Source: UBA4246 sp045113695 (GTDB lineage Bacteria > Bacillota > Clostridia > Christensenellales > Aristaeellaceae). Taken from it: a stretch of 64,000 nt of DNA. Below are positions 34,271-44,200 of the stretch, in pieces. Below the pieces are notes generated by a model. That model made no database searches and had not been told where the DNA came from. It worked only from the letters and a program-made list of their open reading frames with translations. A program made the translations under genes and the position numbers. Position 1 is the stretch's first letter. Each line of letters starts with the position of its first letter. The stretch covers positions 1 through 64,000 of the forward strand of contig JBGUJG010000009.1 of assembly GCA_045113695.1 (NCBI GenBank), read 5' to 3'.

Positions 34271-34857
34271 GACAGTACTCCTTTGGTGGAGGGGATCTCC
34301 CCGGCAAATGCCGGGTCGATGGCCGCAGCCTGGCGGAGCGCCCGGGCCACGGCCTTGAAAACCCCTTCGATGATGTGGTGGGAATTGCTGCCGGCCAGCT
34401 GGCGGACGTGCAGGGTGATCCCGCCGTTCCGGGCCAGGGCGATCAGGAATTCCTCCGCGAGCTCGGTATCGAACGTGCCGACCTTCTGGGCGGGGATCCG
34501 CAGGTCCCCGTAAAAGCCGCCCCGGCCGGACAGATCCGCCGCGGCCAGGATCAGGGCCTCGTCCATCGGCAGGGTGATGTCCCCGTAGCGGCGCACGCCC
34601 CGCTTATCGCCCAGGGCTTCCCGCAGGGCGTCCCCCAGGGCGATGCCGATGTCCTCGACGCTGTGGTGGTCGTCCACCTCCGTGTCACCCCGGCAGGCCA
34701 CCGTCAGGTCAAAGGCCCCGTGTCGGGCGAACAGGGTCAGCATATGGTCGAGAAACCCGACGCCGGTCCTGATGTCGCTCTGCCCGGTTCCGTCCAGGTC
34801 GATGGTCAGGCGGATGTCCGTCTCCGCCGTTTTCCGCTCGATACAGCTCTTCCGCAT
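34267..34857 (-). CDS. hisB: Imidazoleglycerol-phosphate dehydratase
   Basis: 196 residues, the monofunctional dehydratase without the HAD phosphatase part found in enterobacteria. Manganese motifs: GFLDHMLTLFARHG near residue 34, DDHHSVEDIG near 62, DEALILAAADLSGR near 98 and NSHHIIEGVFKA near 158. Sits 13 bp after hisC. Confidence 0.97.
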   Translation of the reverse strand: MRKSCIERKTAETDIRLTIDLDGTGQSDIRTGVGFLDHMLTLFARHGAFDLTVACRGDTEVDDHHSVEDIGIALGDALREALGDKRGVRRYGDITLPMDEALILAAADLSGRGGFYGDLRIPAQKVGTFDTELAEEFLIALARNGGITLHVRQLAGSNSHHIIEGVFKAVARALRQAAAIDPAFAGEIPSTKGVLS

Positions 34858-34870
34858 GGCTTTTACTCCT

Positions 34871-35926
34871 TCAGCTCAGAATGTCTGTCAGGGCGGCCTT
34901 CAGGGCCTCCATCTGCTCCGTCGTTCCGATGCTGATCCGATTATAATCCCTGATCCGCGGGCTGTCAAAGTGCCGCACCAGAATTCCTTTTTCACGCAGG
35001 GCCCGCCAGACCGCCTCCCCGCTCATTTTTCCCGAGCGGGCAAAGACAAAGTTGGTCTTCGACGGCAGGACGTCAAAGCCCAGCCCCCGGAGCATCTCCG
35101 CGGTCCACGCCCTGGTCTCCCCGACCGCGCGGCAGTGTTCCTTCATCTCGTCCTGCCGGCGGATCACCTCGATGCCCAGGGCCTGGGTAAAGCTGTTGAC
35201 GTTGTAGGGGCTGACCGCGTTGCGCAGGGTGTTCATGTCCCGGATGAGGTCCGCGCAGCCGAAGGCGAAGCCGAGCCTCGCTCCCGCCAGGGAGCGGGAT
35301 TTTGAAAAGGTCTGCACGACCAGCAGGTTCGGATACTTTTTGACCAGCGGGGCGCAGCTCTGGGACCCAAAGTCCACATAGGCTTCGTCCACCACCGTCA
35401 CCTGATCGGGATGGGCGCTCAGCCAGCCCTCGATCTCCTCCCGCGGGATGGCCATGCCGGTCGGCGCATTGGGATTGGCCAGGAACAGGGTCCCGGCCTT
35501 CCCCTCGTAATCCGGAAGGCAGAGCGAAAAGTCCTCCCGGAGGGGAACCTCCTCAAAGGGCAGGCGGTTGGCGTCCGCCGCCACGCGGTAAAACCCGTAG
35601 GTCACATCAGGGAACAGCGCCGGCGTCTCCTCGTCGCAGAAGGCCATGAACGCAAAGTTCAGCGCCTCGTCCGAGCCGTTGCAGGCCAGGGTTTCATCGG
35701 CCGTCAGGCCGTAGACTTCCCCCATCGCCTGCCGAAGGTCGGCGCTTTCCGGGTCCGAATACAGGTGGATCGGCCGGACCGCCGCAACTGCGCGGGCCAG
35801 GGCTTCCGGGCTGACCGGGAAAGGGGATTCGTTGGTATTCAGCTTGATGAACTGCCTGCCTTTGGGCTGTTCCCCGGGCACGTACGGCACCAGGTCCCGG
35901 TAGCGGGCGGAAAGAAACCGGCTCAT
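34871..35926 (-). CDS. hisC: Histidinol-phosphate aminotransferase
   Basis: 351 residues, fold-type I PLP enzyme. Seen: KLNTNESPFPVSP near residue 27, ACNGSDEALNFAF near 80, NPNAPTGMAI near 150, VVDEAYVDFG near 175 and the PLP-binding Lys in TFSKSRSLAGARLGFAFG near 210. Transfers an amino group between glutamate and histidinol phosphate. Overlaps hisD by 4 bp. Confidence 0.96.
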   Translation of the reverse strand: MSRFLSARYRDLVPYVPGEQPKGRQFIKLNTNESPFPVSPEALARAVAAVRPIHLYSDPESADLRQAMGEVYGLTADETLACNGSDEALNFAFMAFCDEETPALFPDVTYGFYRVAADANRLPFEEVPLREDFSLCLPDYEGKAGTLFLANPNAPTGMAIPREEIEGWLSAHPDQVTVVDEAYVDFGSQSCAPLVKKYPNLLVVQTFSKSRSLAGARLGFAFGCADLIRDMNTLRNAVSPYNVNSFTQALGIEVIRRQDEMKEHCRAVGETRAWTAEMLRGLGFDVLPSKTNFVFARSGKMSGEAVWRALREKGILVRHFDSPRIRDYNRISIGTTEQMEALKAALTDILS

Positions 35927-37203
35927 TCCACATCCTCCGTTCGGATCATGGCACTGCGGGCGTGACCGGTCAGGCCCTCGGTTCCGGCAAACAGGGCAAC
36001 GTCCTTCGCCACTTTGGCCAGCGCGTCACGGGTAAAATAGGTGTATTGGGTCTTTTTGACAAAATCGTCCACGGACAGGGGGCTGGAAAAACGAGCCGTC
36101 CCGCTGGTGGGCAGGGTATGGTTCGGCCCGGCCAGGTAATCCCCCAGGGCTTCGGGACAGTTGCGGCCCAGGAAAACGGAACCGGCGTGGCGCACCTCAT
36201 CCAGCCAGTCAAAGGGATGCTCGACGCAGAGCTCCAGGTGCTCCGGGGCGATCTCGTTGGCGATGTCGATCGCGGTGTGCAGGTCCTCCGCCACGATGAT
36301 CTTCCCGTTGTCCTCGACGGAGACGCGGGCGATATCCGCCCGGAGGAGGAGCGGCAGCTGGCGCTCGATCTCCGCCTGGACGGCGAGGGCCAGTTTCATG
36401 CTGTCCGTCACCAGAACGGCCGTGGCCAGTTTGTCATGCTCGGCCTGTGACAAAAGGTCGGCCGCCACGTAACGGGGGTCCGCCGTTCCGTCCGCGACCG
36501 CCAGAATCTCGCTGGGGCCGGCGATCATGTCGATCGAAACGGTCCCGAACACCTGCTTCTTGGCTTCCGCCACATAGGCGTTGCCGGGGCCGACGATCTT
36601 GTCGACCTTCGGGACGGTCTGGGTGCCGTACGCCAGGGCCGCGACGGCCTGGGCCCCGCCGATCCGGAACACCCGGTCCACCCCGGCCTCCCGGGCGGCG
36701 CACAGGACCGCCGCGTTCACCGTCCCGTCCGGGCCGGGCGGGGTCGTCATGAAGACCTCCGGGCAGCCGGCGATCTTCGCCGGGATACAGTCCATCAGCA
36801 CGGTAGAGGCCAGCGGGGCCGTGCCGCCGGGCACGTAAATGCCGACCCGGTCGATCGGGATCACCTTCTGGCCCATCACGACGCCGGGGCGGTCGTTGAT
36901 GATGAAAGAATTGCGCTTCTGGCAGGAGTGGAAGGCGCGGATGTTTTCCGCCGCTTCCCGGAGCACCCGGAGCAGTTCCGGGTCCGCCGCGCGGACGGCC
37001 TCGTCGATCTCCTCCGCGGAAACCTCCAGGGCTGTCAGCCGCACTTTATCATACCGCTCCGTCAGGCGGAACAGGGCTTCATCCCCGTCCCGGCGCACCT
37101 GGGCGATGATCTCGGACACCGCGGCGGCAACGTCCGTTTTGGGCTCCATGCGGCGGAAGATTTCGCTGTTTGGGACTTCCCCGTATTTGAGAATCCGGAT
37201 CAT
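35923..37203 (-). CDS. hisD: Histidinol dehydrogenase
   Basis: 426 residues, NAD- and zinc-dependent; last two steps of histidine synthesis. Family stretch VDKIVGPGNAYVAEAKKQVFG near residue 205 (only part quoted), GPSEILAVAD near 233, SQAEHDKLATAVLV near 258 and PEHLELCVE near 325. Start at 37203, 3 bp after hisG. Confidence 0.97.
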   Translation of the reverse strand: MIRILKYGEVPNSEIFRRMEPKTDVAAAVSEIIAQVRRDGDEALFRLTERYDKVRLTALEVSAEEIDEAVRAADPELLRVLREAAENIRAFHSCQKRNSFIINDRPGVVMGQKVIPIDRVGIYVPGGTAPLASTVLMDCIPAKIAGCPEVFMTTPPGPDGTVNAAVLCAAREAGVDRVFRIGGAQAVAALAYGTQTVPKVDKIVGPGNAYVAEAKKQVFGTVSIDMIAGPSEILAVADGTADPRYVAADLLSQAEHDKLATAVLVTDSMKLALAVQAEIERQLPLLLRADIARVSVEDNGKIIVAEDLHTAIDIANEIAPEHLELCVEHPFDWLDEVRHAGSVFLGRNCPEALGDYLAGPNHTLPTSGTARFSSPLSVDDFVKKTQYTYFTRDALAKVAKDVALFAGTEGLTGHARSAMIRTEDVE

Positions 37204-37206
37204 GGT

Positions 37207-37830
37207 TCACTCTTCCTTTCCGGCCAGCTTCCTGACCAGCTCGTCCACCTGTTCCCTGCGGAAAAAATAGCTGGCCCGGTTGGCGATCAGCCTGGCGCTC
37301 AAGGGAACGATGGTCTCCAGGATCTCCAGGTTGTTTTCCCTGAGGGTCGACCCGGTCTCCACGATGTCCACGATCACGTCGCTCAGGCCGATGATCGGGG
37401 CGATCTCGATGGAGCCGTTCAGGTGGATGATGTCGATGTCCCGGCCCTTTTTCGCGTAATGGGCCCGGGCGATGTTGCTGAACTTGGTCGCCACCCGCAG
37501 GGTCTTTTTGTCGTCCTGATAGACGCCCGCAGGGCCCGCTACGCACATACGGCATTTGCCCGTGTCCAGGTCGGCCAGCTCGTAGACGTCCGGCCCGTAT
37601 TCCAGCAGGATGTCCTTGCCGGCCACGCCGATGTCCGCCGCGCCGCGTTCCACATAGATCGGGACGTCCGACGGCTTGGCCCAGAAATACCGGACGGACA
37701 GTTCGCTGTTTTCAAAGATCAGTTTCCTGCTTTCCGAAAGCACTTCCGGGCAGGGATAGCCTGCCGCGGCAAAGCGCCCGTATACCTTTTCCCCCAGCCT
37801 TCCCTTGGGCAGGGCAATGCTAAGCGTCAT
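37207..37830 (-). CDS. hisG: ATP phosphoribosyltransferase, short catalytic form
   Basis: 207 residues, the short HisG that lacks the C-terminal histidine-binding domain and needs HisZ. Seen: IALPKGRLGEKVY at the start, GAADIGVAGKDIL near residue 65 and the PRPP-binding region VDIVETGSTLRENNLE near 153. First step of the pathway and the usual point of feedback control. Overlaps hisZ by 11 bp. Confidence 0.96.
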   Translation of the reverse strand: MTLSIALPKGRLGEKVYGRFAAAGYPCPEVLSESRKLIFENSELSVRYFWAKPSDVPIYVERGAADIGVAGKDILLEYGPDVYELADLDTGKCRMCVAGPAGVYQDDKKTLRVATKFSNIARAHYAKKGRDIDIIHLNGSIEIAPIIGLSDVIVDIVETGSTLRENNLEILETIVPLSARLIANRASYFFRREQVDELVRKLAGKEE

Positions 37831-38926
37831 AACGGATCTCCCCGCTTTCCGTAAGAATCGCCGTGCGGCCGAAGCGGCGTTTGTCCGGCCTGCTCAGCTG
37901 CGCGCTGACGGACAGTCCCTCCTTTTGCAGGGACGAAACCGCCCGGAACACGAGCCCGGCGTCCATCCCCTCCGGATAGAGCAGCAGCACGTCCGCGTCC
38001 GGCGGGCTGGGCTCCTCCAGCCGCTCCAGCGTGTCCAGGTAGACCGCAAAGCCCACGGCCCGGGAGGTTCGGCCCATTTTCCGCATAAGCTGGTCGTACT
38101 GGCCCCCGGCGATCACCCGCTCCGGGATGCCGCCCACATAGCCCTGGAACACCAGGCCGTTGTAGTACGCCGGATCGTTGACGACGGAAAAGTCCAGCCG
38201 GATCATTTGAGCTGCCTGCGTGCCGGACAGGGCGTCCGTCACCAGGCGCAGCTCCTCCGCCTCCTCAGGGCAGCCCAGGGCAGACAAACGGGGCAGCACT
38301 TCGTCCGGGGTGCCGGACAGGGCGGTCAGGGCGGCCAGACGGTCCGCCGCGCCGTCGGGGGCCCCTTCGCGAGCGCACAGGGCCCGGAGCTCGTGGGCGC
38401 TCTTTCTGGCCAGGAAGGCCAAGGCTTCCTTTTCCGCTTCGCCGGAAAGGCCGGCGGCCCGGATCAGCCGCCCCGCCGCCCCCAGATGGGACAGGGCCAG
38501 CACGCTGTCCGCGCTCACGCGCCGGAGGCTTTCCGCCGCCAGCGTCACCACCTCGGCCAACTGGTAATGATCCACCGCGCCGATGCACTCGACCCCGGCC
38601 TGCATGATCTCCCGGAAGGAGCGGGAATAGCCCGCCACCCGGTAGACGTTCTCCTGATAATAGACCTTCTGGACCGCCCCGGGCTCGTCCCGGCCGGAGC
38701 GGACGATGGATAATGTCACGTCCGGCTTTAAGGCCAGGAGCTTCCCGTCCGTATCCTGGAAGGTGATGACCCGGCCGGACACCAAGAAATCCTTGTTGCC
38801 GGCGTACAGGTCGTATTCCTCGAACTTGCGCATCCGGAACTGGGCGTAGCCGTACTGCCGGTACAGGGCGCGCAGCCCGAAGAGGATTTTTTCCTCATTT
38901 TTGAGGATCCCGCTGTCCCAGTTCAT
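37820..38926 (-). CDS. hisZ: ATP phosphoribosyltransferase regulatory subunit
   Basis: 368 residues, a histidyl-tRNA-synthetase-like protein without tRNA charging activity. It shows class II synthetase-like motifs: FRMRKFEEYDLY and LLALKPDVTLSIVRS (motif 2-like) near residue 67, and VIAGGQYDQLMRKMGRTSRAVGFAVYLD (motif 3-like, quoted in part) near 280-300. Its pairing with short HisG explains the 207-aa hisG. Overlaps yerC by 4 bp. Confidence 0.94.
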   Translation of the reverse strand: MNWDSGILKNEEKILFGLRALYRQYGYAQFRMRKFEEYDLYAGNKDFLVSGRVITFQDTDGKLLALKPDVTLSIVRSGRDEPGAVQKVYYQENVYRVAGYSRSFREIMQAGVECIGAVDHYQLAEVVTLAAESLRRVSADSVLALSHLGAAGRLIRAAGLSGEAEKEALAFLARKSAHELRALCAREGAPDGAADRLAALTALSGTPDEVLPRLSALGCPEEAEELRLVTDALSGTQAAQMIRLDFSVVNDPAYYNGLVFQGYVGGIPERVIAGGQYDQLMRKMGRTSRAVGFAVYLDTLERLEEPSPPDADVLLLYPEGMDAGLVFRAVSSLQKEGLSVSAQLSRPDKRRFGRTAILTESGEIRYDA

Positions 38927-39222
38927 GCCTGCTGTTCCGCCTTCTTTCTTTTTTCAATGGCCCTGCGGTAGCCTCCGGCCCCGTACAGCAGGCACTTGTT
39001 GACCCTGCTGATCGTGGCCGAGCTGACCCCGGTCCGGGCGGCGACCTCCTGATATTTCATCCCTTCGTCCAACAGCGTGGCCACCTCCAGCCGCTGGGCC
39101 ATGTCCTGCAGTTCCTTGATCGTGCACAGGTCCTCAAACAGGTCGTAGCATTCTTCCAGGCTGTCCAGGCGCAGCAACGTCTCAAACAGCCTGTCCGTCA
39201 TCTCGTTCCGAATCACACTCAT
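38923..39222 (-). CDS. yerC: YerC/YecD-type TrpR-family regulator of the his operon
   Basis: 99 residues from the ATG at 39222. TrpR-like helix-turn-helix: CTIKELQDMAQRLEVATLL and YQEVAARTGVSSATISRVNK near 55-75, where the second helix would read DNA. YerC (also proposed as HisR) is described as a histidine-responsive repressor in Gram-positive bacteria; here it heads the his genes and overlaps hisZ by 4 bp. An inverted repeat that fits an operator overlaps its own -10 box (39243-39269), so it most likely represses the whole operon including itself. Confidence 0.88.
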   Translation of the reverse strand: MSVIRNEMTDRLFETLLRLDSLEECYDLFEDLCTIKELQDMAQRLEVATLLDEGMKYQEVAARTGVSSATISRVNKCLLYGAGGYRRAIEKRKKAEQQA

Positions 39223-39242
39223 GCCTTCCCGTTCCTCCCGTG

Positions 39243-39269
39243 CGTGATAACGTTTCACATTGTATCACG
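39243..39269. promoter_or_regulatory. Candidate YerC operator of the his operon
   Basis: Inverted repeat CGTGATA-N13-TATCACG. It covers the -10 box and the likely transcription start of the his promoter, 21-47 bp before the yerC start codon. The position is right for simple repression. Confidence 0.65.
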
Positions 39270-39287
39270 TTAGCGCAGTAAAGTAAA
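39259..39287 (-). promoter_or_regulatory. Promoter of the his operon
   Basis: Minus strand: -35 TTTACT, 17-bp spacer, -10 TACAAT. Overlaps the operator. Confidence 0.7.
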
Positions 39288-39329
39288 TGGAGGATATGTA
39301 TGTGTTCCGACCAGATCAGGCAGAAAAAA

Positions 39330-39359
39330 GCCTCAGGATCACTTCATCAATCCTGAGGC
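39330..39359. terminator. Bidirectional terminator
   Basis: Perfect 10-bp stem GCCTCAGGAT/ATCCTGAGGC, T-rich on the plus side and a six-T run on the minus side. It ends the DUF308 gene. Confidence 0.9.
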
Positions 39360-39379
39360 CGTTTTATTTTTCAGCAGGT

Positions 39380-40033
39380 TCAGCTTTCGCTGCTTTCCAA
39401 AGCCTTTTCTTCCGGCGCTTCCTCTTTTTGCTCCGCCGGCTGTTCTTCGGGCGCTTTCGCGTCTTCTTCCTTTTTCTGCTTTTCCAGCTTCCGGTTCAGC
39501 TTGTCGCTCCGGGCGGTCATGACCATGGCGGCGATATCCACCAGGCCTTCGACGATCAGGGCGATGCCGATAAAGAGGGCGGAATTGGTCCGGATGACCT
39601 CCGTGAGAATCAGGATGCCGAACACCAGCGATACGGCGCACGGAATCATGAACAGCCACCAGCGCCGGTGGCCCAGGCGGCCCATGTCCATCCCCGTCTG
39701 GAACTTCATGTAGCCGCCCGCCAGCAGCAGCACGCCCCAGATGTGCTCCATCGGAATGGTTACTTCGAACAGGGCCAGCACAGACAGCGTGGCGGCGATC
39801 ATCGCCCCGGTCAAGCCATAGCCTTTGGCCGCCTCCTCGGCGGGGGTATTCAGGTATTTGCGGAAGGAGAGGGCGGCATAGCCCATCAGCGCGGCGCACA
39901 GGGCAAATCGGGTGAAGTCCATCATCCATTCCGGCTTGACGAGCAGCAGCACGCCCGTCACCAGATACAGGACGATGGCCAGGATCCCGGTCAGTTTTTC
40001 TTTCTTCGGCGGCTGGAACGCTGTGTTCGGCAT
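39380..40033 (-). CDS. DUF308/HdeD-like membrane protein
   Basis: 217 residues. Six hydrophobic segments in pairs (LTGILAIVLYLVTGVLLL, FALCAALMGYAALSF, GAMIAATLSVLALF, HIWGVLLLAGGYM, WWLFMIPCAVSLVFGILIL, SALFIGIALIVEGLVDIAAM), the pattern of DUF308 (HdeD). A charged Lys/Glu-rich tail of about 45 residues follows, probably cytoplasmic. HdeD is linked to acid resistance in E. coli, but here the function is unknown. Monocistronic, between the his promoter and a divergent XRE gene. Confidence 0.85.
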   Translation of the reverse strand: MPNTAFQPPKKEKLTGILAIVLYLVTGVLLLVKPEWMMDFTRFALCAALMGYAALSFRKYLNTPAEEAAKGYGLTGAMIAATLSVLALFEVTIPMEHIWGVLLLAGGYMKFQTGMDMGRLGHRRWWLFMIPCAVSLVFGILILTEVIRTNSALFIGIALIVEGLVDIAAMVMTARSDKLNRKLEKQKKEEDAKAPEEQPAEQKEEAPEEKALESSES

Positions 40034-40162
40034 AAAAGCATCTCTCCCTTGGCTTTCATTCTGATGGTTTCATTATAGCATACCGACCGCGGCACATACA
40101 AGCGCCGCAGAAAATAAAGTTTTCCGTTCCCATTGAAAGCGCAGCGATTTTGGGCCTTGTCC

Positions 40163-40191
40163 TTGCAAATCCGGAGAAAATACAGTAAAAT
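40163..40191 (+). promoter_or_regulatory. Promoter of the XRE regulator
   Basis: -35 TTGCAA, 17-bp spacer, -10 TAAAAT, about 36 bp before the ATG at 40227. Confidence 0.55.
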
Positions 40192-40226
40192 ATTTTCAAC
40201 ATCAGACGGAAGGACGGCCCTCAGCG

Positions 40227-41063
40227 ATGAATTCCTTTGCACAGAACCTGACGGAGGCGCGGCAGGCAGCCGGATTGACCCAGGCCGAGCTGGCGGACGC
40301 CATCCATGTGGCCCGCAACACCATCAGCGGCTGGGAGCACGGGCGCTCCGTCCCCGGGGTCGAAGTCATCCGGCAGCTGAGCGGCGTCCTGCACCGCGAC
40401 CTGCTGCAGGGCATTACGCTCCCGCAGCAGCTTCCCGGAAACGCCGGAGACGATGCGGACACAGAAGCTCCGGAAGACGGAAAAGACGGGCGCGCCTCCG
40501 GGCAGGCTGCCGCTTTTCCCGAAGTGAATTCTGCCGCTCAGACAAACAGCAGGCTGCTCGTCTGGAAAATCCTGGTTCCCGTGCTGCTCCTTGCAGCTGT
40601 GGTCATCGCGGCCATTGTATTTCCAAAGTCCGCTCCGAACGGCGGAAACAGGGAATACCGGGATGCACAGGGCGTCGTGTACCGCACCGAAGACTATGCC
40701 GCTGTCAAACCCCGGCAGGAAGGCAGACCTTATTTTTCTGTCAGCCGGCGGCTGGACACCAATGAGAGCGTCCAGAAGTACACGTTTCTCTTTACGGAAG
40801 ATCAGGGTTTTCCGGCGGCTGTCCAGCGGGTGGATTACGTCTATTTTAAAGGAGACCACACGGCCGAAAAATCCACCATGACAGCAAAGCAGCTGGCCGA
40901 ACAGGGCGAACTGACTGACATTCCCGCCTATGGCACGTTCGACTTTGTCGGCGGCTTTCCCGTCAAAACCAGCATCACGGGCGTCGGCATCGAGCTGTAT
41001 GTATCGGATGAAAAGGGCGATATGCTGTCCTTCACCAGTTACCAGAAGATCGGGAACGATTGA
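40227..41063 (+). CDS. Membrane-anchored XRE-family regulator
   Basis: 278 residues. Residues 1-60 are a Cro/CI helix-turn-helix (LTEARQAAGLTQAELADAIH and RNTISGWEHGRSVPG). A charged linker leads to one helix (LLVWKILVPVLLLAAVVIAAIVF, about 112-134), and about 140 residues outside the membrane with no recognised domain. The layout HTH-helix-outside domain suggests a one-component sensor that reads something at the surface and acts on DNA from the membrane. Two palindromes of the GTCGCGA type lie just downstream, in front of the BspA gene, and are natural candidate targets. Confidence 0.85.
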   Translation: MNSFAQNLTEARQAAGLTQAELADAIHVARNTISGWEHGRSVPGVEVIRQLSGVLHRDLLQGITLPQQLPGNAGDDADTEAPEDGKDGRASGQAAAFPEVNSAAQTNSRLLVWKILVPVLLLAAVVIAAIVFPKSAPNGGNREYRDAQGVVYRTEDYAAVKPRQEGRPYFSVSRRLDTNESVQKYTFLFTEDQGFPAAVQRVDYVYFKGDHTAEKSTMTAKQLAEQGELTDIPAYGTFDFVGGFPVKTSITGVGIELYVSDEKGDMLSFTSYQKIGND

Positions 41064-41120
41064 CTGGCTTACGGTTTCGTGATGCCGATTCCGGCCATAA
41101 TGATATACCGTTTTTTACAG

Positions 41121-41144
41121 CGTCGCGAACCGCGACGTTTTTTT
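41121..41144 (+). terminator. Terminator of the XRE regulator gene
   Basis: Stem CGTCGCG-aac-CGCGACG followed by seven T. The same GTCGCG core recurs as a palindrome 16 bp further on. Confidence 0.85.
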
Positions 41145-41152
41145 GTGCGGAT

Positions 41153-41209
41153 GTCGCGAATCGCGACGTTACTTTTCCGGTGACTTCTGCTATGATAAAA
41201 ACAGAAGTC
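41153..41209 (+). promoter_or_regulatory. Palindromic operator and promoter of the BspA gene
   Basis: A perfect 15-bp palindrome GTCGCGA-A-TCGCGAC (41153-41167) abuts a weak -35 (GTTACT, 41168-41173). The -10 TATGAT follows after 17 bp at 41191-41196, inside another inverted repeat GACTTCTG/CAGAAGTC (41182-41209). The layout suggests a repressed promoter. Confidence 0.5.
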
Positions 41210-41237
41210 ATACTGCACAAAACGGAGGAACTGCATC

Positions 41238-44200
41238 ATGACGCGGACCGGAAAGAAATTCATTTGGGCGCTGATCATCCTGACCCTGACCCTGGCTCTT
41301 TTCTGCGGCGCGGCAAGCGCGGCGGACAGCGGAACTTGGGGAGAACTGACCTGGACGCTCGACAACGATGGTTTGCTGACCATCAGCGGGACTGGCAAGA
41401 TGGATTCATTAGAAAGTGAATTCTCTGAGGCTTGGCTTGTTTTCAATAATGAGATCTCTTCCATTGACATACGGCCCGGTGTAACCAGTATTGGCAGTTA
41501 TGCTTTCGATGGATGCTACAATTTAGCAAGCATCGTCATTCCGGATAGCGTGACCGACATTGGCGACAATGCATTTGACAATTGCGGCAGTCTGACAAGC
41601 ATCAGTTTTCCAGATCATTTAGCCAGTATTGGCGACAATGCATTTATGTTCTGCAGCAGTTTATCGGATATCAGGATTCCAGGCAGCGTGACCGACATAG
41701 GCAGTAATGTCTTTGCCTACTGTACCGATTTGACAACCGTCATCATTTCAGACGGAGTCACCGCCATCAACAAAGGCGCTTTCATTTACTGCAGCAGTCT
41801 GACAAGCGTCAGTCTGCCAGAAAGTGTCACCGCCATTGGCAGAGATGCTTTTTCCTACTGTAACAATCTGGCAGCCATCAACATTCCGGATGGCGTCACA
41901 AGTATTGGCAGCAATGCTTTCCGCGACTGCAAAAAACTGTCAAGTATAACTATACCGGATGGAGTCATCGTGATTGGTGATTACGCTTTCTCCGGTTGTA
42001 CGAGTTTGGACAATATTATCATTCCAAGCAAAATAACCGGTATAAACAACGGTGTTTTCAGTTCTTGTACCGGTCTGAGTCGTATTGTTATTCCAAATGG
42101 TGTTACGAGCATTGGTTATGGCAGCTTTATAAACTGCATCAGTTTGACAAGCATCAGCATCCCGGAAACCGTCAGCAGCATTGATGAATTAGCCTTTTAC
42201 GGCTGCAGCGGGTTGACATGTATCACCATCCCGGAGGGTGTCAGCTGCATTGGCGCAACCCTCTTTTTTGGCTGCAGTGGATTAACAAGTGTGACCATTC
42301 CGGAAACCGTCAGCAGCATTGGAGATTATTCCTTCTATGGCTGCAGCAGCCTGACAAGCATCAACATCCCGGAAGGCCTCAGCAGCATTGGAGACTATGC
42401 CTTCTATGGCTGCAGCAGCCTGACAAGTATCAGCATCCCGGAAACCGTCAGCAGTATTGGCGAATACGTTTTTTACGACTGCATCAGCCTGACAAGCATC
42501 AGCATCCCGGAAACCGTCAGCAGCATTGATGAATATGCCTTTTACGGCTGCAGTGGGCTGATAAACGTCAGCATTTCAGAAGGTGTCAGCTGCATTGAAG
42601 ACTATGCCTTCTGGGGTTGCAGCGCCTTGACTGACATTATCATCCCGGAGGGCGTCATCAGCGTTGGGGACTATGCCTTCTGGGGCTGCAGCGCCTTGAC
42701 TGACATCATCATCCCGGAAACCGTCAGCAGCATTGGCAGCAACGCCTTTAATGGCTGCAGCAGTCTGACAAGCGTCATCATTCCGGACGGTGTAACCATT
42801 ATCGGAGTCTCGGCTTTTTCAGATTGCAGCAGTCTGACAAGTATCATCATTCCGGACGGCATTTCAGCCATCAGCAGTTCCGCTTTTTACAATTGCAGCA
42901 ATCTAACCAGTATCAATCTACAGAACAGTGCTGTTGCCAGTATTGGCTGTGATGCCTTCTATAACTGCAGCAATCTGATCAGTATCATGCTCCCTGACAA
43001 CGTCACCTTCATTGATGACCGGGCTTTCTGCAATTGCAGCAAGCTGACAGATTTCCGTATTCCGCAGGGAATAACCAGCATTGGGGAGCGGGTTTTCCAC
43101 AACTGCAGCAGTCTGACAAGCATCATTATTCCGGAAAATGTTACCAGCATCGGCAATGGCGCCTTCTCCTATTGCAGCCAGTTGACGACCATTAATATTC
43201 CGGATGGCGTGATCAGCATCGGAGAGGCCTCCTTCTCCCACTGCAGAAGTCTGGCAAGCATCAGTATTCCGCGTATGATAACGCAAATCAGCAATTCGCT
43301 CTTTTCATATTGCAGGAGACTGACCAGCATGATCATTCCAAAAGGTGTTTCTGTCATTGGCAGTGCCGCTTTTGCCGGATGCAGCAGTCTGACAAATATC
43401 AGTATTCCGGATAGTGTTAACAGAATTGATGAATCTGCATTCTCAGGCTGTGGCAGTCTGACAAATATCGGCATTCCGGAAGGTGTGATCAGCATCAGCG
43501 ATTACACTTTCTCAGGATGTTATAATTTGAAAAGCATCCATATACCAAACAGCGTGACTTCCTTTGGAGATGGCGCTTTCAGAGGTTGTTCCAAACTGAA
43601 AATGATCTTTCTTCCTGATGGCCTGACCACAATCGGCATAGGTGCATTTTCTGAATGCAGCAGCCTGACCAGCATCACAGTACCTGCAAGCGTTACAAGC
43701 GTTGGCAGCGAAACATTCGCGGGATGCGATAGCCTCCAAAAAGTGGCTTTTCTTCATCCTGATGCATCTGCCAGCATTGTCTTTAACCCGGATGACGGCC
43801 TCAGTATTCTTGACGGTGAAACAGCAGTTTACTGTTACCAATTTACTCAGGTTGACAGATGGGCGAAGAATCATGTTAATCATATTGTTTATTTTGATGA
43901 TACAGATATAAACAGCATCCGTACCATAACATTGCCAGATGATTTCAGACTGGCGTGCGGTCATAGCCATACTCTTCCATATACTATTTTTCCGGAAGAT
44001 CGCGCAGCAATAGCCTGGAGCACCAGCAATCCCGATGTTGTGTCCATCGATGATGGTACGGTTACAGCTCTTCAGCCCGGTACATGTATCATCACCGCAA
44101 CTACGGGGACAGCCTCCACTAGCGTAAAGATAACAGCATTCATCGAATCGACTGATTTCGAGATTTCCGCCAGCGAAATATGGATGTTAGCGAGCGACAG

